In this document: piece by piece, positions 6,723-15,389 of the stretch | How positions within the stretch are numbered: position 1 is the first letter of the stretch | Layout of the letters: every line of letters begins with the position of its first letter | NCBI GenBank assembly: GCA_031292095.1 | Contig: JARLHU010000240.1 | Coordinates: 1-50,917 of the forward strand | Direction: 5' to 3' | Length of the DNA stretch: 50,917 nucleotides | DNA from: Desulfosporosinus sp. | GTDB lineage: Bacteria; Bacillota; Desulfitobacteriia; Desulfitobacteriales; Desulfitobacteriaceae | Program-made: the position numbers and the translations under genes | The notes under the pieces: generated by a model | Databases searched by the model: none | The model's input: only the letters and a program-made list of their open reading frames with translations | Told to the model about the DNA's origin: nothing

Positions 6723-8108
6723 CTACGTTGGATTTACAGCCAATAACTGAATTACTTCTTTATCCTTATTTAAGGAAAACTTCATTCCGTCTTTTCTCAA
6801 CTTCTTATTCAAAGCTTTGTGGTCGTTTATTAAATGCTGATAATCATTACAATCCGTGTTGAAAATATCATACTTTTTTTGGCATAGCGTTATTTCTTGA
6901 ATCTTCACGTTAATTGCATGCACTTCTGATTGGTAGACCTCAGCAGACATTTGAAGATTTACAAACTTCATGTTCAATTTCCTTCTAGCAGCAAGGAGTT
7001 CATCACGTTCTTTGTCTTCACTCACATTCACATCATCGGCAACGTCGAATGAGTGACAATTGTCTTTTTGTTTTTGAGCTAAATAATCTAACACTTTAGG
7101 CTCAATATCGCCTATTTTAAGCCCCACACATTGAGATATCCCCTTCCTATGGTTGTTACAAACATATCGGTTGTTTCGATCGTCGGCAATCATTCTCGCG
7201 CCACATTCTGGACAGTATAGGATGCGAGAAAGCAAATGAATCTTAATACTTTTACTAATTTTCGGTTTCGCGCTCAGCAATAAATTTACCTTCTCGAAGG
7301 TATCTTCAGAAATTATGGCTGGATGCCTTCTTGTTGTTGCCGGAATAGGGGTACATCGAATTCGTTCGTTAGAAAATGGCTCTTTAACTCTTTCTCCTAA
7401 ATGATGGATAATTCCACAATAAGTTCGGTTTCTTAGTATCTTATAGATATGTCCACTATGCCATTCGGCCCCTGACGCCTTTCGAAATCCTCGTTCATTA
7501 AGGATTTTGGCTATTTCAGCACCATTATGCCGAGCGAGAGCTAACTCATTAATCAACCTTACCTGTATTGCCTCAGGTTCATACAAAACCAAATACTTAT
7601 TTTCATCCTTTCGGTAACCAAACGGTGGGGTAGAATTAACAAATTTTCCGGCTGCTTTAGCATTTCTTAATCCGTCATCACAGGCTCTTCTCCTGTTCTC
7701 GTTTTCCAACTGAACTGAAACCCCAGCCATTGCGACTTGCATAGCATTCATCTCACTCCCAATCAGGCCTTCAGTTATACTTATAAACTCTATACCAGCT
7801 TTTTTCGTTTCCTCTACTGTTACAATCCATTCGTCCATCGATCTGCCAAATCGGCTCGCAAAATTAACCACGACAATATCTATGGCTTTATGCTTGATTA
7901 GCGATTTTAACTTGAGGTAATTATCACGATTAGCGCTTAATACCCCCGTTTCGGCTTCATCAACAAGGACCTCTTGTAAGATGATTCCTTGACTTGCACA
8001 ATAATCTTGGATCTGGCGAACCTGGTTTGGTATGCTTTCCGCTGGATTAGCTTCACTTGAGGTTCTAACATACCCTTCCGCGATTTTACCCGAGAAGTTC
8101 ATTCTCAT
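6723..8108 (-). CDS. Large serine recombinase (second of a pair)
   Basis: The product has 461 residues. The N-terminal resolvase domain has the catalytic-serine region YVRTSSE (residues 14-20), an SRFGRS motif near residue 88, and an ENRRR segment leading into helix E. A recombinase domain follows (FGYRKD, ILNERGFR, LRNRTYCGII). A zinc ribbon comes next (CPECGARM ... CNNHRKGISQC), then a charged coiled coil. These are the parts of a large serine integrase or transposase. The start at 8108 has AGGAGG 9 nt upstream and overlaps the end of the first recombinase gene by 23 bp, implying co-translation. Paired large serine recombinases recall CcrA/CcrB of staphylococcal cassette chromosomes. Confidence 0.9.
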   Translation of the reverse strand: MRMNFSGKIAEGYVRTSSEANPAESIPNQVRQIQDYCASQGIILQEVLVDEAETGVLSANRDNYLKLKSLIKHKAIDIVVVNFASRFGRSMDEWIVTVEETKKAGIEFISITEGLIGSEMNAMQVAMAGVSVQLENENRRRACDDGLRNAKAAGKFVNSTPPFGYRKDENKYLVLYEPEAIQVRLINELALARHNGAEIAKILNERGFRKASGAEWHSGHIYKILRNRTYCGIIHHLGERVKEPFSNERIRCTPIPATTRRHPAIISEDTFEKVNLLLSAKPKISKSIKIHLLSRILYCPECGARMIADDRNNRYVCNNHRKGISQCVGLKIGDIEPKVLDYLAQKQKDNCHSFDVADDVNVSEDKERDELLAARRKLNMKFVNLQMSAEVYQSEVHAINVKIQEITLCQKKYDIFNTDCNDYQHLINDHKALNKKLRKDGMKFSLNKDKEVIQLLAVNPT

Positions 8109-9507
8109 TTATAAACACCTCCTGATGAAAAATAATGTAGATTTGGTTGGTCCCATTTTTAATACTTAAGTCAACAATGAAAAGGTAAGGTAGCTTTAAG
8201 AGCAGATCATAACCAACTTTGTGAGTTGACATAAGGTCACTTACAGATTTATCACTAATGAAATCAATCAGTTCTCGGACCACAACCAACTCCCGACTTG
8301 CATTATCTAGCTTTATATTCAACTTATGAAGCATTTCGCTTTTTTCGTTTCTAGATATCCCCTTAATGAAATCTAATTGCTCAATTTGCGCATGTGTTTG
8401 TTTATACAGTAATAAGCAAGATTTATGTTGCAGTCTGAGAGTGTCAATGAAATCATTCTTATCAAAATAACTTTCGTAATTACCTTCAATTACCTTAAGA
8501 CTCTCATTAATTAAAACCTCATACAAATCAATAACATCCACGGAACGTTTACAATTAAGGCAAGTTAATTTGTTTTTCTTTTGCGTAAGCATCATTCCAC
8601 AATCAAGGCACAAGGTAAAATGCGGATTTCTAGTCAAGACACTCTTTCTTGGACGTCCCTTACCTTCGATTTTTAACCGATGTTGTATTAGCGCAAAGAT
8701 TAATGGATCAACGAGCTTTTCTACATTAGCCTCCTCGATATAGTAGCTCTCTGATTCTCCCAAAGTGCCTCGTAAGGCGCCTAAATACACCGGATTTTTT
8801 AAAATCCATCGGACTGAGCTAAGCCCCCACGCTTTACCCCTCTTCGTTAGTCCATAGTTTTCGTTTAAACTTTTGGCAATTTGTGACAAGTTGTCTCCCA
8901 TTAAGGATTGATAGAAAATATGCTTTAAAACCTTCACGCCTTGAATTTCAGCTCGATTTTCTGTGGTTAATTGCGATGCACTTACCAGCTTCTTTCTTAA
9001 TTTCGTATAACCTAAGGGGGTCCAACGACCGTGGTAGTTTTTAAATGCAAACACCTTTGATCGTCTACCGCTTGCAAACGTTCGTGTGAGTTGAATTCGA
9101 AAGTCTTGAGCTTGTGCCGTTAATAAAGTAAAAAGAATTTTAAAACCTGCAGAGTCACTTGTAGTACCTTCTCGTACAAAAACGACCTTATCGACATAGT
9201 TTAAGATTTCCTTCATCAGCGTAATATTATCTACCAAGTCTCGCCCCAGGCGATCTATCGAATAGAATAAAAGAACATTTATGCGTTGCGTAGAGGTCCG
9301 AAGATACCGAAGCATTTCTTGTAACTCAGGACGATTTGTATTACTCCCAGAAAAACCTACATCGCTGAACTTATTAACGAGCTTAATGTTATTCTGAGTG
9401 CTATACCGTTCTATCTCCACGACTTGATACTTCACGCTCTCTTCGGCGGTCATAGTCGCTAAGAAAAGTGATTTTCGAGCATAATAAATGCCTGTCTGTT
9501 CAACCAT
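8086..9507 (-). CDS. Large serine recombinase (first of a pair)
   Basis: The product has about 473 residues. The resolvase domain has the catalytic serine in YYARKS, the conserved DVGFSGSNTNRPELQEML stretch and DRLGRD. The recombinase domain (PLGYTKL, ILKNPVYLGAL) and a zinc ribbon (CLDCGMML ... CLNC) follow, then a long coiled coil and a C-terminal tail. The start at 9507 is set by GGGAGG 8 nt upstream; the in-frame ATG at 9513 is too close. It is encoded beside tRNA-Pro, a plausible integration target region, and is translationally coupled to the downstream recombinase. It probably mobilises or once mobilised an island in the 1-9.8 kb interval. Confidence 0.9.
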   Translation of the reverse strand: MVEQTGIYYARKSLFLATMTAEESVKYQVVEIERYSTQNNIKLVNKFSDVGFSGSNTNRPELQEMLRYLRTSTQRINVLLFYSIDRLGRDLVDNITLMKEILNYVDKVVFVREGTTSDSAGFKILFTLLTAQAQDFRIQLTRTFASGRRSKVFAFKNYHGRWTPLGYTKLRKKLVSASQLTTENRAEIQGVKVLKHIFYQSLMGDNLSQIAKSLNENYGLTKRGKAWGLSSVRWILKNPVYLGALRGTLGESESYYIEEANVEKLVDPLIFALIQHRLKIEGKGRPRKSVLTRNPHFTLCLDCGMMLTQKKNKLTCLNCKRSVDVIDLYEVLINESLKVIEGNYESYFDKNDFIDTLRLQHKSCLLLYKQTHAQIEQLDFIKGISRNEKSEMLHKLNIKLDNASRELVVVRELIDFISDKSVSDLMSTHKVGYDLLLKLPYLFIVDLSIKNGTNQIYIIFHQEVFINENELLG

Positions 9508-9710
9508 ATCCATAACCTCCCTAGCTCAAGCTTTAATCGCACTATCCTTCTGATCTTGCCTACGTCTTAGATTCAGGAAACCCGTTTCTTGCAATGGGCT
9601 TTCCTCAGACGGCCTTAAATTTTGTCTTCCACGTTGTCTGACTAGGTACGGGAAACACCGGATTTTTAGGGCTATTTAAGGAATATTTGGTTTACCCCGC
9701 AAAATTAAAT

Positions 9711-9749
9711 AAACCCGCAAATCCAGTGTTACCACTGCTTTGCGGGTTT
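9711..9749 (-). terminator. Terminator after tRNA-Pro
   Basis: AAACCCGCAAA pairs with TTTGCGGGTTT across a 17-nt loop. On the minus strand ATTTAATTTTG follows. It lies 15 bp past the tRNA 3' end. Confidence 0.7.
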
Positions 9750-9764
9750 CCCCAATTACTTATT

Positions 9765-9841
9765 TGGTCGGAGCGACACGATTCGAACGTGCGACCTCTA
9801 CCACCCCAAGGTAGCGCTCTGCCAAGCTGAGCCACGCCCCG
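9765..9841 (-). tRNA. tRNA-Pro (anticodon GGG)
   Basis: This is a 77-nt cloverleaf. The acceptor stem CGGGGCG pairs with CGCTCCG (one G-U), the discriminator is A and CCA is encoded. The D arm has GGCTCAGCTTGGCAGAGC, the anticodon arm is CTACC-TTGGGGT-GGTAG, and the T arm contains GTTCGAATC. Loop positions 34-36 are GGG. It borders the serine recombinase genes. Confidence 0.95.
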
Positions 9842-9902
9842 ACTTAATGCCTTCATATGAAGGACTGTTACAAGATATCATATTAAGCTAAAAAAAGCAA
9901 CC

Positions 9903-10400
9903 CTATGTTTGACCAATTACTTCTATCTTTCTTACCCCTTGGATTTCTGCCAGCCCAAACAAAAGATTTTCGGGGGTATCTGCCATTCCAGCGGTTTCGA
10001 TGGAAATCGAGACATTGGCAATTCCCTGCAGTGGAATCCCCTGATTAATGGTTAAAACGTTGCCTTGGACAGAGGCTATAAAATTCAGAACGTGAGAGAG
10101 CACTCCCGCTTTATTTTCGAGAATGAGGGAAATTGTAATGATCTTTTCCCGGCTCGCCTCGTAAAACGGGAACACGCCGTCCTTATATTTATAATAGGCA
10201 CTTCGGCTAAGCCCAACACGTTCCACAGCATCATTGATCGTATAGACATCCCCTTTGACAAGTAGTTCTTTTGCCTTGGCAGTCTTCAAAATGGCTTCCG
10301 GCAATATATTTTTACTGACAATTAAAAAATCATTTGTCTTGCCAACCACCAAATCGCCCCTATCTATCTCCTCAATCATCTCGTCTAAATGTTCAGACAT
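9903..10400 (-). CDS. pheB: UPF0735 ACT-domain protein, PheB-like
   Basis: An N-terminal helix-turn-helix-like segment contains GLSRSAYYKYKDGVFPFYE, the hallmark of the PheB family. A C-terminal ACT domain follows (ITISLILENKAGVLSHVLNF ... LQGIANVSISIET). ACT domains often sense amino acids; PheB has been linked to phenylalanine metabolism in Bacillus, but its exact role is unsettled. A start at the ATG at 10400 (MSEHLDEM) is preferred over the TTG at 10412, which overlaps the GAGGA site. It is a single gene between tRNA-Pro and spoIVA. Confidence 0.85.
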   Translation of the reverse strand: MSEHLDEMIEEIDRGDLVVGKTNDFLIVSKNILPEAILKTAKAKELLVKGDVYTINDAVERVGLSRSAYYKYKDGVFPFYEASREKIITISLILENKAGVLSHVLNFIASVQGNVLTINQGIPLQGIANVSISIETAGMADTPENLLFGLAEIQGVRKIEVIGQT

Positions 10401-10458
10401 ATTATAAGCCAATCCTCATGAGTTTGGCAAGAATAAGAGATGATCTGCAGGTGTAACA

Positions 10459-10550
10459 TGAATTGCCCCTATGTCTTAATCAATATAAAAAGAACATTGG
10501 TTACCACACGTAAATGCGTTCCAACGTCCTTTTCATGTAGGGGCAATTCA
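10459..10550. repeat. Inverted repeat downstream of spoIVA
   Basis: TGAATTGCCCCTA (10459-10471) and TAGGGGCAATTCA (10538-10550) are perfect 13-bp arms 66 bp apart. It may act as a spoIVA transcript-end structure or be a dispersed palindromic repeat; there is no T tract. Confidence 0.5.
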
Positions 10551-10586
10551 CGAATTGACCCTACTCTTATTTCATTCTTGATTTCA

Positions 10587-12071
10587 CTAAATAATGATGC
10601 AGATAAGGCCTCCGCTACCGTCATTGACAATCCGAGTTAAGGTATCTTGGAGCTTATGTTGGGCATTTTCTGGCATCCGATAGAGTTTATTTTGGATTCC
10701 CTCACGAACCAAGTCATGCAAGGATTTGCCGAAAATATTCGATCCCCAGACTTTTTTGGGATCACTTTCAAACTCATCAAGGATATACTTTACTAGTTCC
10801 TCCGCTTGTTTTTCAGTTCCGATCAAGGGAGTAATTTCTGTCGTGATATCCGCTCTGATAATATGCAGCGAAGGAGCACTAGCTTTGAGCTTGATGCCAT
10901 AATGCCCCCCTTGTTTGACAAGCTCCGGTTCTTCGAGAAACATCTCTTCCAGTTGGGGTGTGACAACGCCGTATCCGTTAATACGAACTTCTTCAATAGC
11001 AGCTGACACTTTGTCCCATTCTTTCTTGCCTTTGCTATAGTCTAACACTAAACGGAGTAGGGTATGATCTCCTTCAATTTCTATCCCAGTGAGATCTTGT
11101 AAGACGGTTTTAAAGAGTCCTTCGACTGCAGTTATTTCAACATTAGCGACTCCTGTCCCCAAGTTCATCTCTTTAAGAATTACATCTTGTGCATATTCGC
11201 ATTCTGTCAAAGCGTCTAAGGCCTGATCAATATCTCGCAAACGCCGTACCCCGTCAATTGCTTTGCGCACAGTTTCCTCAAAAGCAGCCCGGATCGGATG
11301 GGCGGTATCGAGTTCCTCAACCCATTTTGGCAGATCAATGTTGACTTCTGCTACAGGGAACTCATACAATACTTCTTCAAGAATTTGCGTGATATCTTCC
11401 TGTTTCATTTCCAGACAATTCACCGCAATAACTGGGATCCCATATTTCTCCTCCAAAGAACGGCTCAATTCCAACGTATTTTCTGCATAGGGACGGATTG
11501 TATTTAAGACCACTACAAAGGGTTTTCCCAGTTGACGGAGCTCGGAAATGACCCGTTCCTCAGCGTCTAGGTATGCCTCACGAGGAATATCAGTAATTGA
11601 TCCATCTGTTGTAATCACTATACCGATTGTCGCATGATCCGTTATGACTTTACGTGTGCCCATTTCTGCTGCGTCCTGGAAAGACATGGGTTCGTCACTC
11701 CAGGATGTTTTCATCATGCGCGGCTCTTCACCGTCTTCTGCTTCGTACCCTAAAGCACCTTCCACACTATACCCAACACAATCAACCAAACGCACATTCA
11801 TGTGAATCGAGTCTTTTACTACGATTTCCACAGATTCTGATGGAATAAATTTGGGTTCTGTCGTCGTGATCGTTCTTCCTGTCCCACTTTGGGGAAGCTC
11901 ATCTTTGGCCCGCTCCCGCTCGAAGGCATCTTGAATGTTAGGCAGGACAAGGAGGTCCATGAATCGTTTGATAAAGGTGGACTTTCCTGTTCGGACCGGC
12001 CCGACGACACCGAGGTAGATATCGCCACCCGTTCGTTCAGCAATATCCCTAAAAATGTCTAATTTTTCCAT
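10587..12071 (-). CDS. spoIVA: Stage IV sporulation protein A
   Basis: The product has 494 residues, the usual SpoIVA length. The N-terminus MEKLDIFRDIAERTGG is almost invariant in the family. Walker A is GPVRTGKS (residues 24-31), followed by the LVDCVGY switch region. SpoIVA is an ATPase that polymerises on the outer forespore membrane to make the spore-coat basement layer (family knowledge). The conserved C-terminal end (NDGSGGLICIII) is present. The open frame runs upstream to 12155, but the start at 12071 has AGGGAGG at proper distance and matches the family. A sigma-E-type promoter lies at 12196-12225. Confidence 0.97.
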   Translation of the reverse strand: MEKLDIFRDIAERTGGDIYLGVVGPVRTGKSTFIKRFMDLLVLPNIQDAFERERAKDELPQSGTGRTITTTEPKFIPSESVEIVVKDSIHMNVRLVDCVGYSVEGALGYEAEDGEEPRMMKTSWSDEPMSFQDAAEMGTRKVITDHATIGIVITTDGSITDIPREAYLDAEERVISELRQLGKPFVVVLNTIRPYAENTLELSRSLEEKYGIPVIAVNCLEMKQEDITQILEEVLYEFPVAEVNIDLPKWVEELDTAHPIRAAFEETVRKAIDGVRRLRDIDQALDALTECEYAQDVILKEMNLGTGVANVEITAVEGLFKTVLQDLTGIEIEGDHTLLRLVLDYSKGKKEWDKVSAAIEEVRINGYGVVTPQLEEMFLEEPELVKQGGHYGIKLKASAPSLHIIRADITTEITPLIGTEKQAEELVKYILDEFESDPKKVWGSNIFGKSLHDLVREGIQNKLYRMPENAQHKLQDTLTRIVNDGSGGLICIII

Positions 12072-12195
12072 TAGTAATTTCCCTCCCTTTTGAGTGCTGT
12101 CCCAAAATTTGGGGAAGGGCCTCCACCTTATCTCCCCTTCCACCCCCCTGTACACATGGATTCACGCTGACTGGACTAGCACATTAAGCTGTATA

Positions 12196-12225
12196 AGTAT
12201 ATTGACTATCTTGGGCAAATATGAC
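12196..12225 (-). promoter_or_regulatory. Sigma-E-type sporulation promoter for spoIVA
   Basis: The minus strand reads GTCATATT, 14 nt, AATATACT. This matches the Bacillus sigma-E pattern (KMATATT ... CATACAHT) at nearly every position. It is 125 bp upstream of the spoIVA start, which is mother-cell expressed in known sporeformers. Confidence 0.6.
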
Positions 12226-12302
12226 AACACAACAAAAAACGCAGAAAAGGTTTTTAAACAACCTCTTCTACGTCTATGAAACAAAACAAGAAAATATGTA
12301 TA

Positions 12303-13316
12303 CTATTTTACCAAGCCCATTTCTAAAACTTCTTCAAGTTCATGGCGTTTCCCACGCAACATTAAATCCGCAACCGCCACTTGCGGATCAGCACCTTCAA
12401 ACAGCACTTTATAGGCCTGCTCAGTAATAGGCATAGAAATATGTTTCTCTTTACTAAGCTGATAGGCTATCCTCGTTGCTCTTACCCCTTCGACCACCAT
12501 CCCAACGTCTCTAAGCACAGCCTCTAATGGCATCCCCTGTCCGAGAGCGACACCTGCCCGGCGATTACGACTATGGGGGCTGGTACAAGTAACAATAAGG
12601 TCGCCAACGCCCGATAACCCGGTAAAGGTCAACGGATGCCCTCCAAGGGCCACGCCCAAACGTGCAATCTCTGCTAATCCCCTAGTCATTAGAGCCGCTT
12701 TGGTGTTGTCTCCAAACCCTAACCCCTCCGCAATCCCAGTACACAAGGCAATGACATTCTTCAAGGCCCCACCGAGTTCAACCCCGATGACATCCGGATT
12801 CGTATACACTCTAAATGTCGGGGTCATCATCAGGTCTTGAACCGCTTCTGCTGTTCCTATATCCGAGGCAACCACTACGGTTGTCGGCATATTCCGTCCG
12901 ACTTCTTCGGCATGGCTGGGGCCGGACAATACAGCAATTGGATTTTGAGGAAGTTCCTCTGTCAATACTTCTGAGAGGCGAAGGTGTGTTCCCTCTTCCA
13001 TCCCCTTAGCTGTATTGACCACAATGCAACCTGGCCTGAGATAGGTTTTAATCCTACGGGCAGCCTCTCTGACACTATGGGACGGTACACTTAAAACAAC
13101 TAAATCTGCGTTTAAAAGTACAAGATCCGTTGTTGGCAGAAGTCCTAGAGGCAATGCAACGCCTGGTAAATAACGTGAGTTTTCGCGTTGCTTCTTCATG
13201 AGTTCCATCTCATCTGTATGACGACCGATGAGCGCAACCTGATGACCTGCTTTCGCTAAGAGCACAGCCAAAGCACTTCCCCAGCTCCCGGCCCCATAAA
13301 CCGCTACGTTGGGCAT
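12303..13316 (-). CDS. gpsA: Glycerol-3-phosphate dehydrogenase [NAD(P)+]
   Basis: The product has 337 residues. The Rossmann motif GAGSWG is at residues 8-13, and GGALKNVIALCTG carries the catalytic lysine. The C-terminal domain has GLSGVGDLIVTCTS and SRNRR. It reduces dihydroxyacetone phosphate to sn-glycerol 3-phosphate, the substrate of PlsY encoded next upstream. The start at 13316 (MPNVAVYG) has GGGGGAG upstream; the longer open frame to 13418 would translate the TTCGATA repeat and is rejected. Confidence 0.96.
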   Translation of the reverse strand: MPNVAVYGAGSWGSALAVLLAKAGHQVALIGRHTDEMELMKKQRENSRYLPGVALPLGLLPTTDLVLLNADLVVLSVPSHSVREAARRIKTYLRPGCIVVNTAKGMEEGTHLRLSEVLTEELPQNPIAVLSGPSHAEEVGRNMPTTVVVASDIGTAEAVQDLMMTPTFRVYTNPDVIGVELGGALKNVIALCTGIAEGLGFGDNTKAALMTRGLAEIARLGVALGGHPLTFTGLSGVGDLIVTCTSPHSRNRRAGVALGQGMPLEAVLRDVGMVVEGVRATRIAYQLSKEKHISMPITEQAYKVLFEGADPQVAVADLMLRGKRHELEEVLEMGLVK

Positions 13317-13337
13317 ACTCTCACTCCCCCTCAAGTC

Positions 13338-13415
13338 GATATTCGATATTCGATATTCGTAGTTCGTGGTTCGAATATGTACTTGACCACGTACCTCAAC
13401 CCTTGAACTACGAAT
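13338..13415. repeat. TTCGATA microsatellite and inverted repeat between gpsA and plsY
   Basis: Three near-perfect CGATATT units run from 13337 to 13358. ATTCGTAGTTC (13355-13365) is repeated inverted as GAACTACGAAT (13405-13415). It separates gpsA from plsY. Confidence 0.55.
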
Positions 13416-13458
13416 CACGCGCCTTGACGCCTCGAACTTAGAGCCTCAATTATCTCGA

Positions 13459-14052
13459 CTACTTCTTTTCACCGAACCGACGTTCTGTTCCATCTAATAC
13501 ACGTTGGAAATTACCTCGATGAAGAACTAGCACGATTGATGCACTAACCAAACCAAAAACCTTATAGGCAATTGGTTCTGGAAATACAAAAACAGCGATA
13601 GCAACTGTCAGGGCTCCGACAACAGATCCCATAGAAACATAGCGTGTCGTCCCCACTACCAGGAGAAATAAGGCAATTGCGAAAAACATAACTTTCGGCA
13701 TTAATACGGTAATTATGCCAAATCCAGCGGCAACCCCTTTGCCACTCGGTCGAAAGCCAAAAAAGGGATTCCAGCTATGGCCAGCCATTGCCAGTAACCC
13801 AGCAATGATCCCTCCCCAACCTCCCGAATCCCCAAAAAACCGCAGGCCAAGATAAGCCGCTAACGCCCCTTTTAGGGCATCTCCAAGCAATACCAAGATG
13901 CCCATTTTTACTCCCAGCAGGCGAAAAGCATTCGTTGTACCGATATTTCCGCTGCCATGCCGACGTACGTCAATCCCTTTGAATTGGCCCGCTATATAGG
14001 CAAAAGGAATGGCGCCTAGGAAATACGTCAGGATAAAAATTAGGTAGCGCAC
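13459..14052 (-). CDS. plsY: Acyl-phosphate:glycerol-3-phosphate acyltransferase
   Basis: The product has 197 residues with about five membrane helices. Conserved PlsY motifs are present: [12 protein letters not shown] near residue 34, the [19 protein letters not shown] block, and [13 protein letters not shown] near the C-terminus. It uses acyl-phosphate to acylate glycerol 3-phosphate at the membrane, the first step of phospholipid synthesis. It lies 5 nt after der and upstream of gpsA, so the substrate-producing and substrate-using enzymes are co-transcribed. Confidence 0.96.
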   Translation of the reverse strand: MRYLIFILTYFLGAIPFAYIAGQFKGIDVRRHGSGNIGTTNAFRLLGVKMGILVLLGDALKGALAAYLGLRFFGDSGGWGGIIAGLLAMAGHSWNPFFGFRPSGKGVAAGFGIITVLMPKVMFFAIALFLLVVGTTRYVSMGSVVGALTVAIAVFVFPEPIAYKVFGLVSASIVLVLHRGNFQRVLDGTERRFGEKK

Positions 14053-14057
14053 ATGAC

Positions 14058-15389
14058 TTACTCCTTTTCTTCATCTTTTTGTCGAATCACCATTCGGATC
14101 GGAGTACCTTCAAACCCAAAATGTTTCCGCATCTGATTCTCCAAATATCGTTTATAGGAAAAGTGCATCAGTTCAGGATCATTGACAAAGAAAACGAACG
14201 TCGGTGGCTTAACGCCCACCTGGGTAAGATACCGAACTTTTAAGCGCCGTCCTTTATCGGACGGGGGCGGATTGAGATGAAGCCATTCTCTGAGTAAAGT
14301 GTTCAAGGTAGCCGTCGTCACTCGGGTGGCATTTTGTTCAACCACAAAATCGACAAGATCTAAAATTTTATTAACTCGTTGTCCAGTTAAAGCCGAAATG
14401 AACATGGTTGGTGCATACTGCATAAAACCTAATTCTTCGCGAATCGTCTTTTCGAATTTGTTGATGGTCTTCTCATCTTTTTCAACAAGATCCCATTTGT
14501 TGACCACCAAAATAATTGCTTTACCCGCTTCATGGGCATACCCGGCTATCTTTTTGTCCTGCTCCGTAACTCCATCCACTGCGTCGATGAGCATGAGGAT
14601 CACATCCGAGCGATCGACTGCCCGGAGAGAGCGAACGACACTATATTGCTCAGTCAGTTCATCAATACGCCCTTTACGACGCATTCCAGCCGTATCTATG
14701 AGTATATAATGCCTTCCTTCGTGTTCAAAGGGAGTGTCAATCGCATCCCGGGTTGTTCCTGGTATGTTACTGACAATGACTCGATTTTTCCCAAGCATCG
14801 TGTTGACCAAGGACGATTTTCCCACATTGGGGCGACCGATGACGGAAATGCGTATCACATCTGGATCAAATTCTTCTTCGTTATTTGCCGGCAAGTTGGA
14901 AATCACCAAATCCAGCAAATCTCCCGTATTCATACCATGAACTGCCGAAATGGGGATCGCTTCTCCTAACCCTAAACTTAAGAAGTCGTAAAGTTGTCCT
15001 TCTACCTTCGCAAAATCTTCTACTTTGTTCGCAGCGAGTAGTACCGGTTTTCCGGAGCGACGCAAGGTACGGGCAATCATCTCATCGTCCGCCGTAGGGG
15101 GTATCTGAGCATCCACGACAAAGACAACGACATCCGCTTCTTCCATGGCAATTTCTGCTTGCCTGCGCATCTGAGCAGCGATCGGTGTCCCTTCATCCTT
15201 AAATTCGATTCCCCCTGTATCAATCAAGGCGAACTTCCGTCCCAGCCACTCGGCATCTCGATAAAGACGGTCTCTCGTCACCCCAGGCATATTTTCCACG
15301 ATGGCCACAAGTCCGCCGGTAATCCGATTAAACAACGTTGATTTCCCGACATTCGGACGGCCCACAATAGCTACAACAGGTTTACTCAA
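14058..15389 (-). CDS. der: Ribosome-assembly GTPase Der (EngA)
   Basis: Two tandem GTPase domains are visible, each with a GRPNVGKS P-loop (at about residues 8 and 182), DTGG or DTAG switch motifs and NKxD (NKVE, NKWD). A KH-like C-terminal domain follows ([14 protein letters not shown]). Der acts in 50S subunit assembly. The start is a TTG at 15389 with GGGAGG 8 nt upstream, giving [11 protein letters not shown], the normal N-terminus; it overlaps the upstream gene's last codons by 8 nt. The in-frame ATG at 15416 would add an atypical leader. Confidence 0.96.
   Translation of the reverse strand: MSKPVVAIVGRPNVGKSTLFNRITGGLVAIVENMPGVTRDRLYRDAEWLGRKFALIDTGGIEFKDEGTPIAAQMRRQAEIAMEEADVVVFVVDAQIPPTADDEMIARTLRRSGKPVLLAANKVEDFAKVEGQLYDFLSLGLGEAIPISAVHGMNTGDLLDLVISNLPANNEEEFDPDVIRISVIGRPNVGKSSLVNTMLGKNRVIVSNIPGTTRDAIDTPFEHEGRHYILIDTAGMRRKGRIDELTEQYSVVRSLRAVDRSDVILMLIDAVDGVTEQDKKIAGYAHEAGKAIILVVNKWDLVEKDEKTINKFEKTIREELGFMQYAPTMFISALTGQRVNKILDLVDFVVEQNATRVTTATLNTLLREWLHLNPPPSDKGRRLKVRYLTQVGVKPPTFVFFVNDPELMHFSYKRYLENQMRKHFGFEGTPIRMVIRQKDEEKE

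Noticed and set aside
12072..12155. N-terminal extension of SpoIVA
   Set aside because: The family starts at MEKLDIF-type sequence, and an ideal ribosome site precedes 12071.
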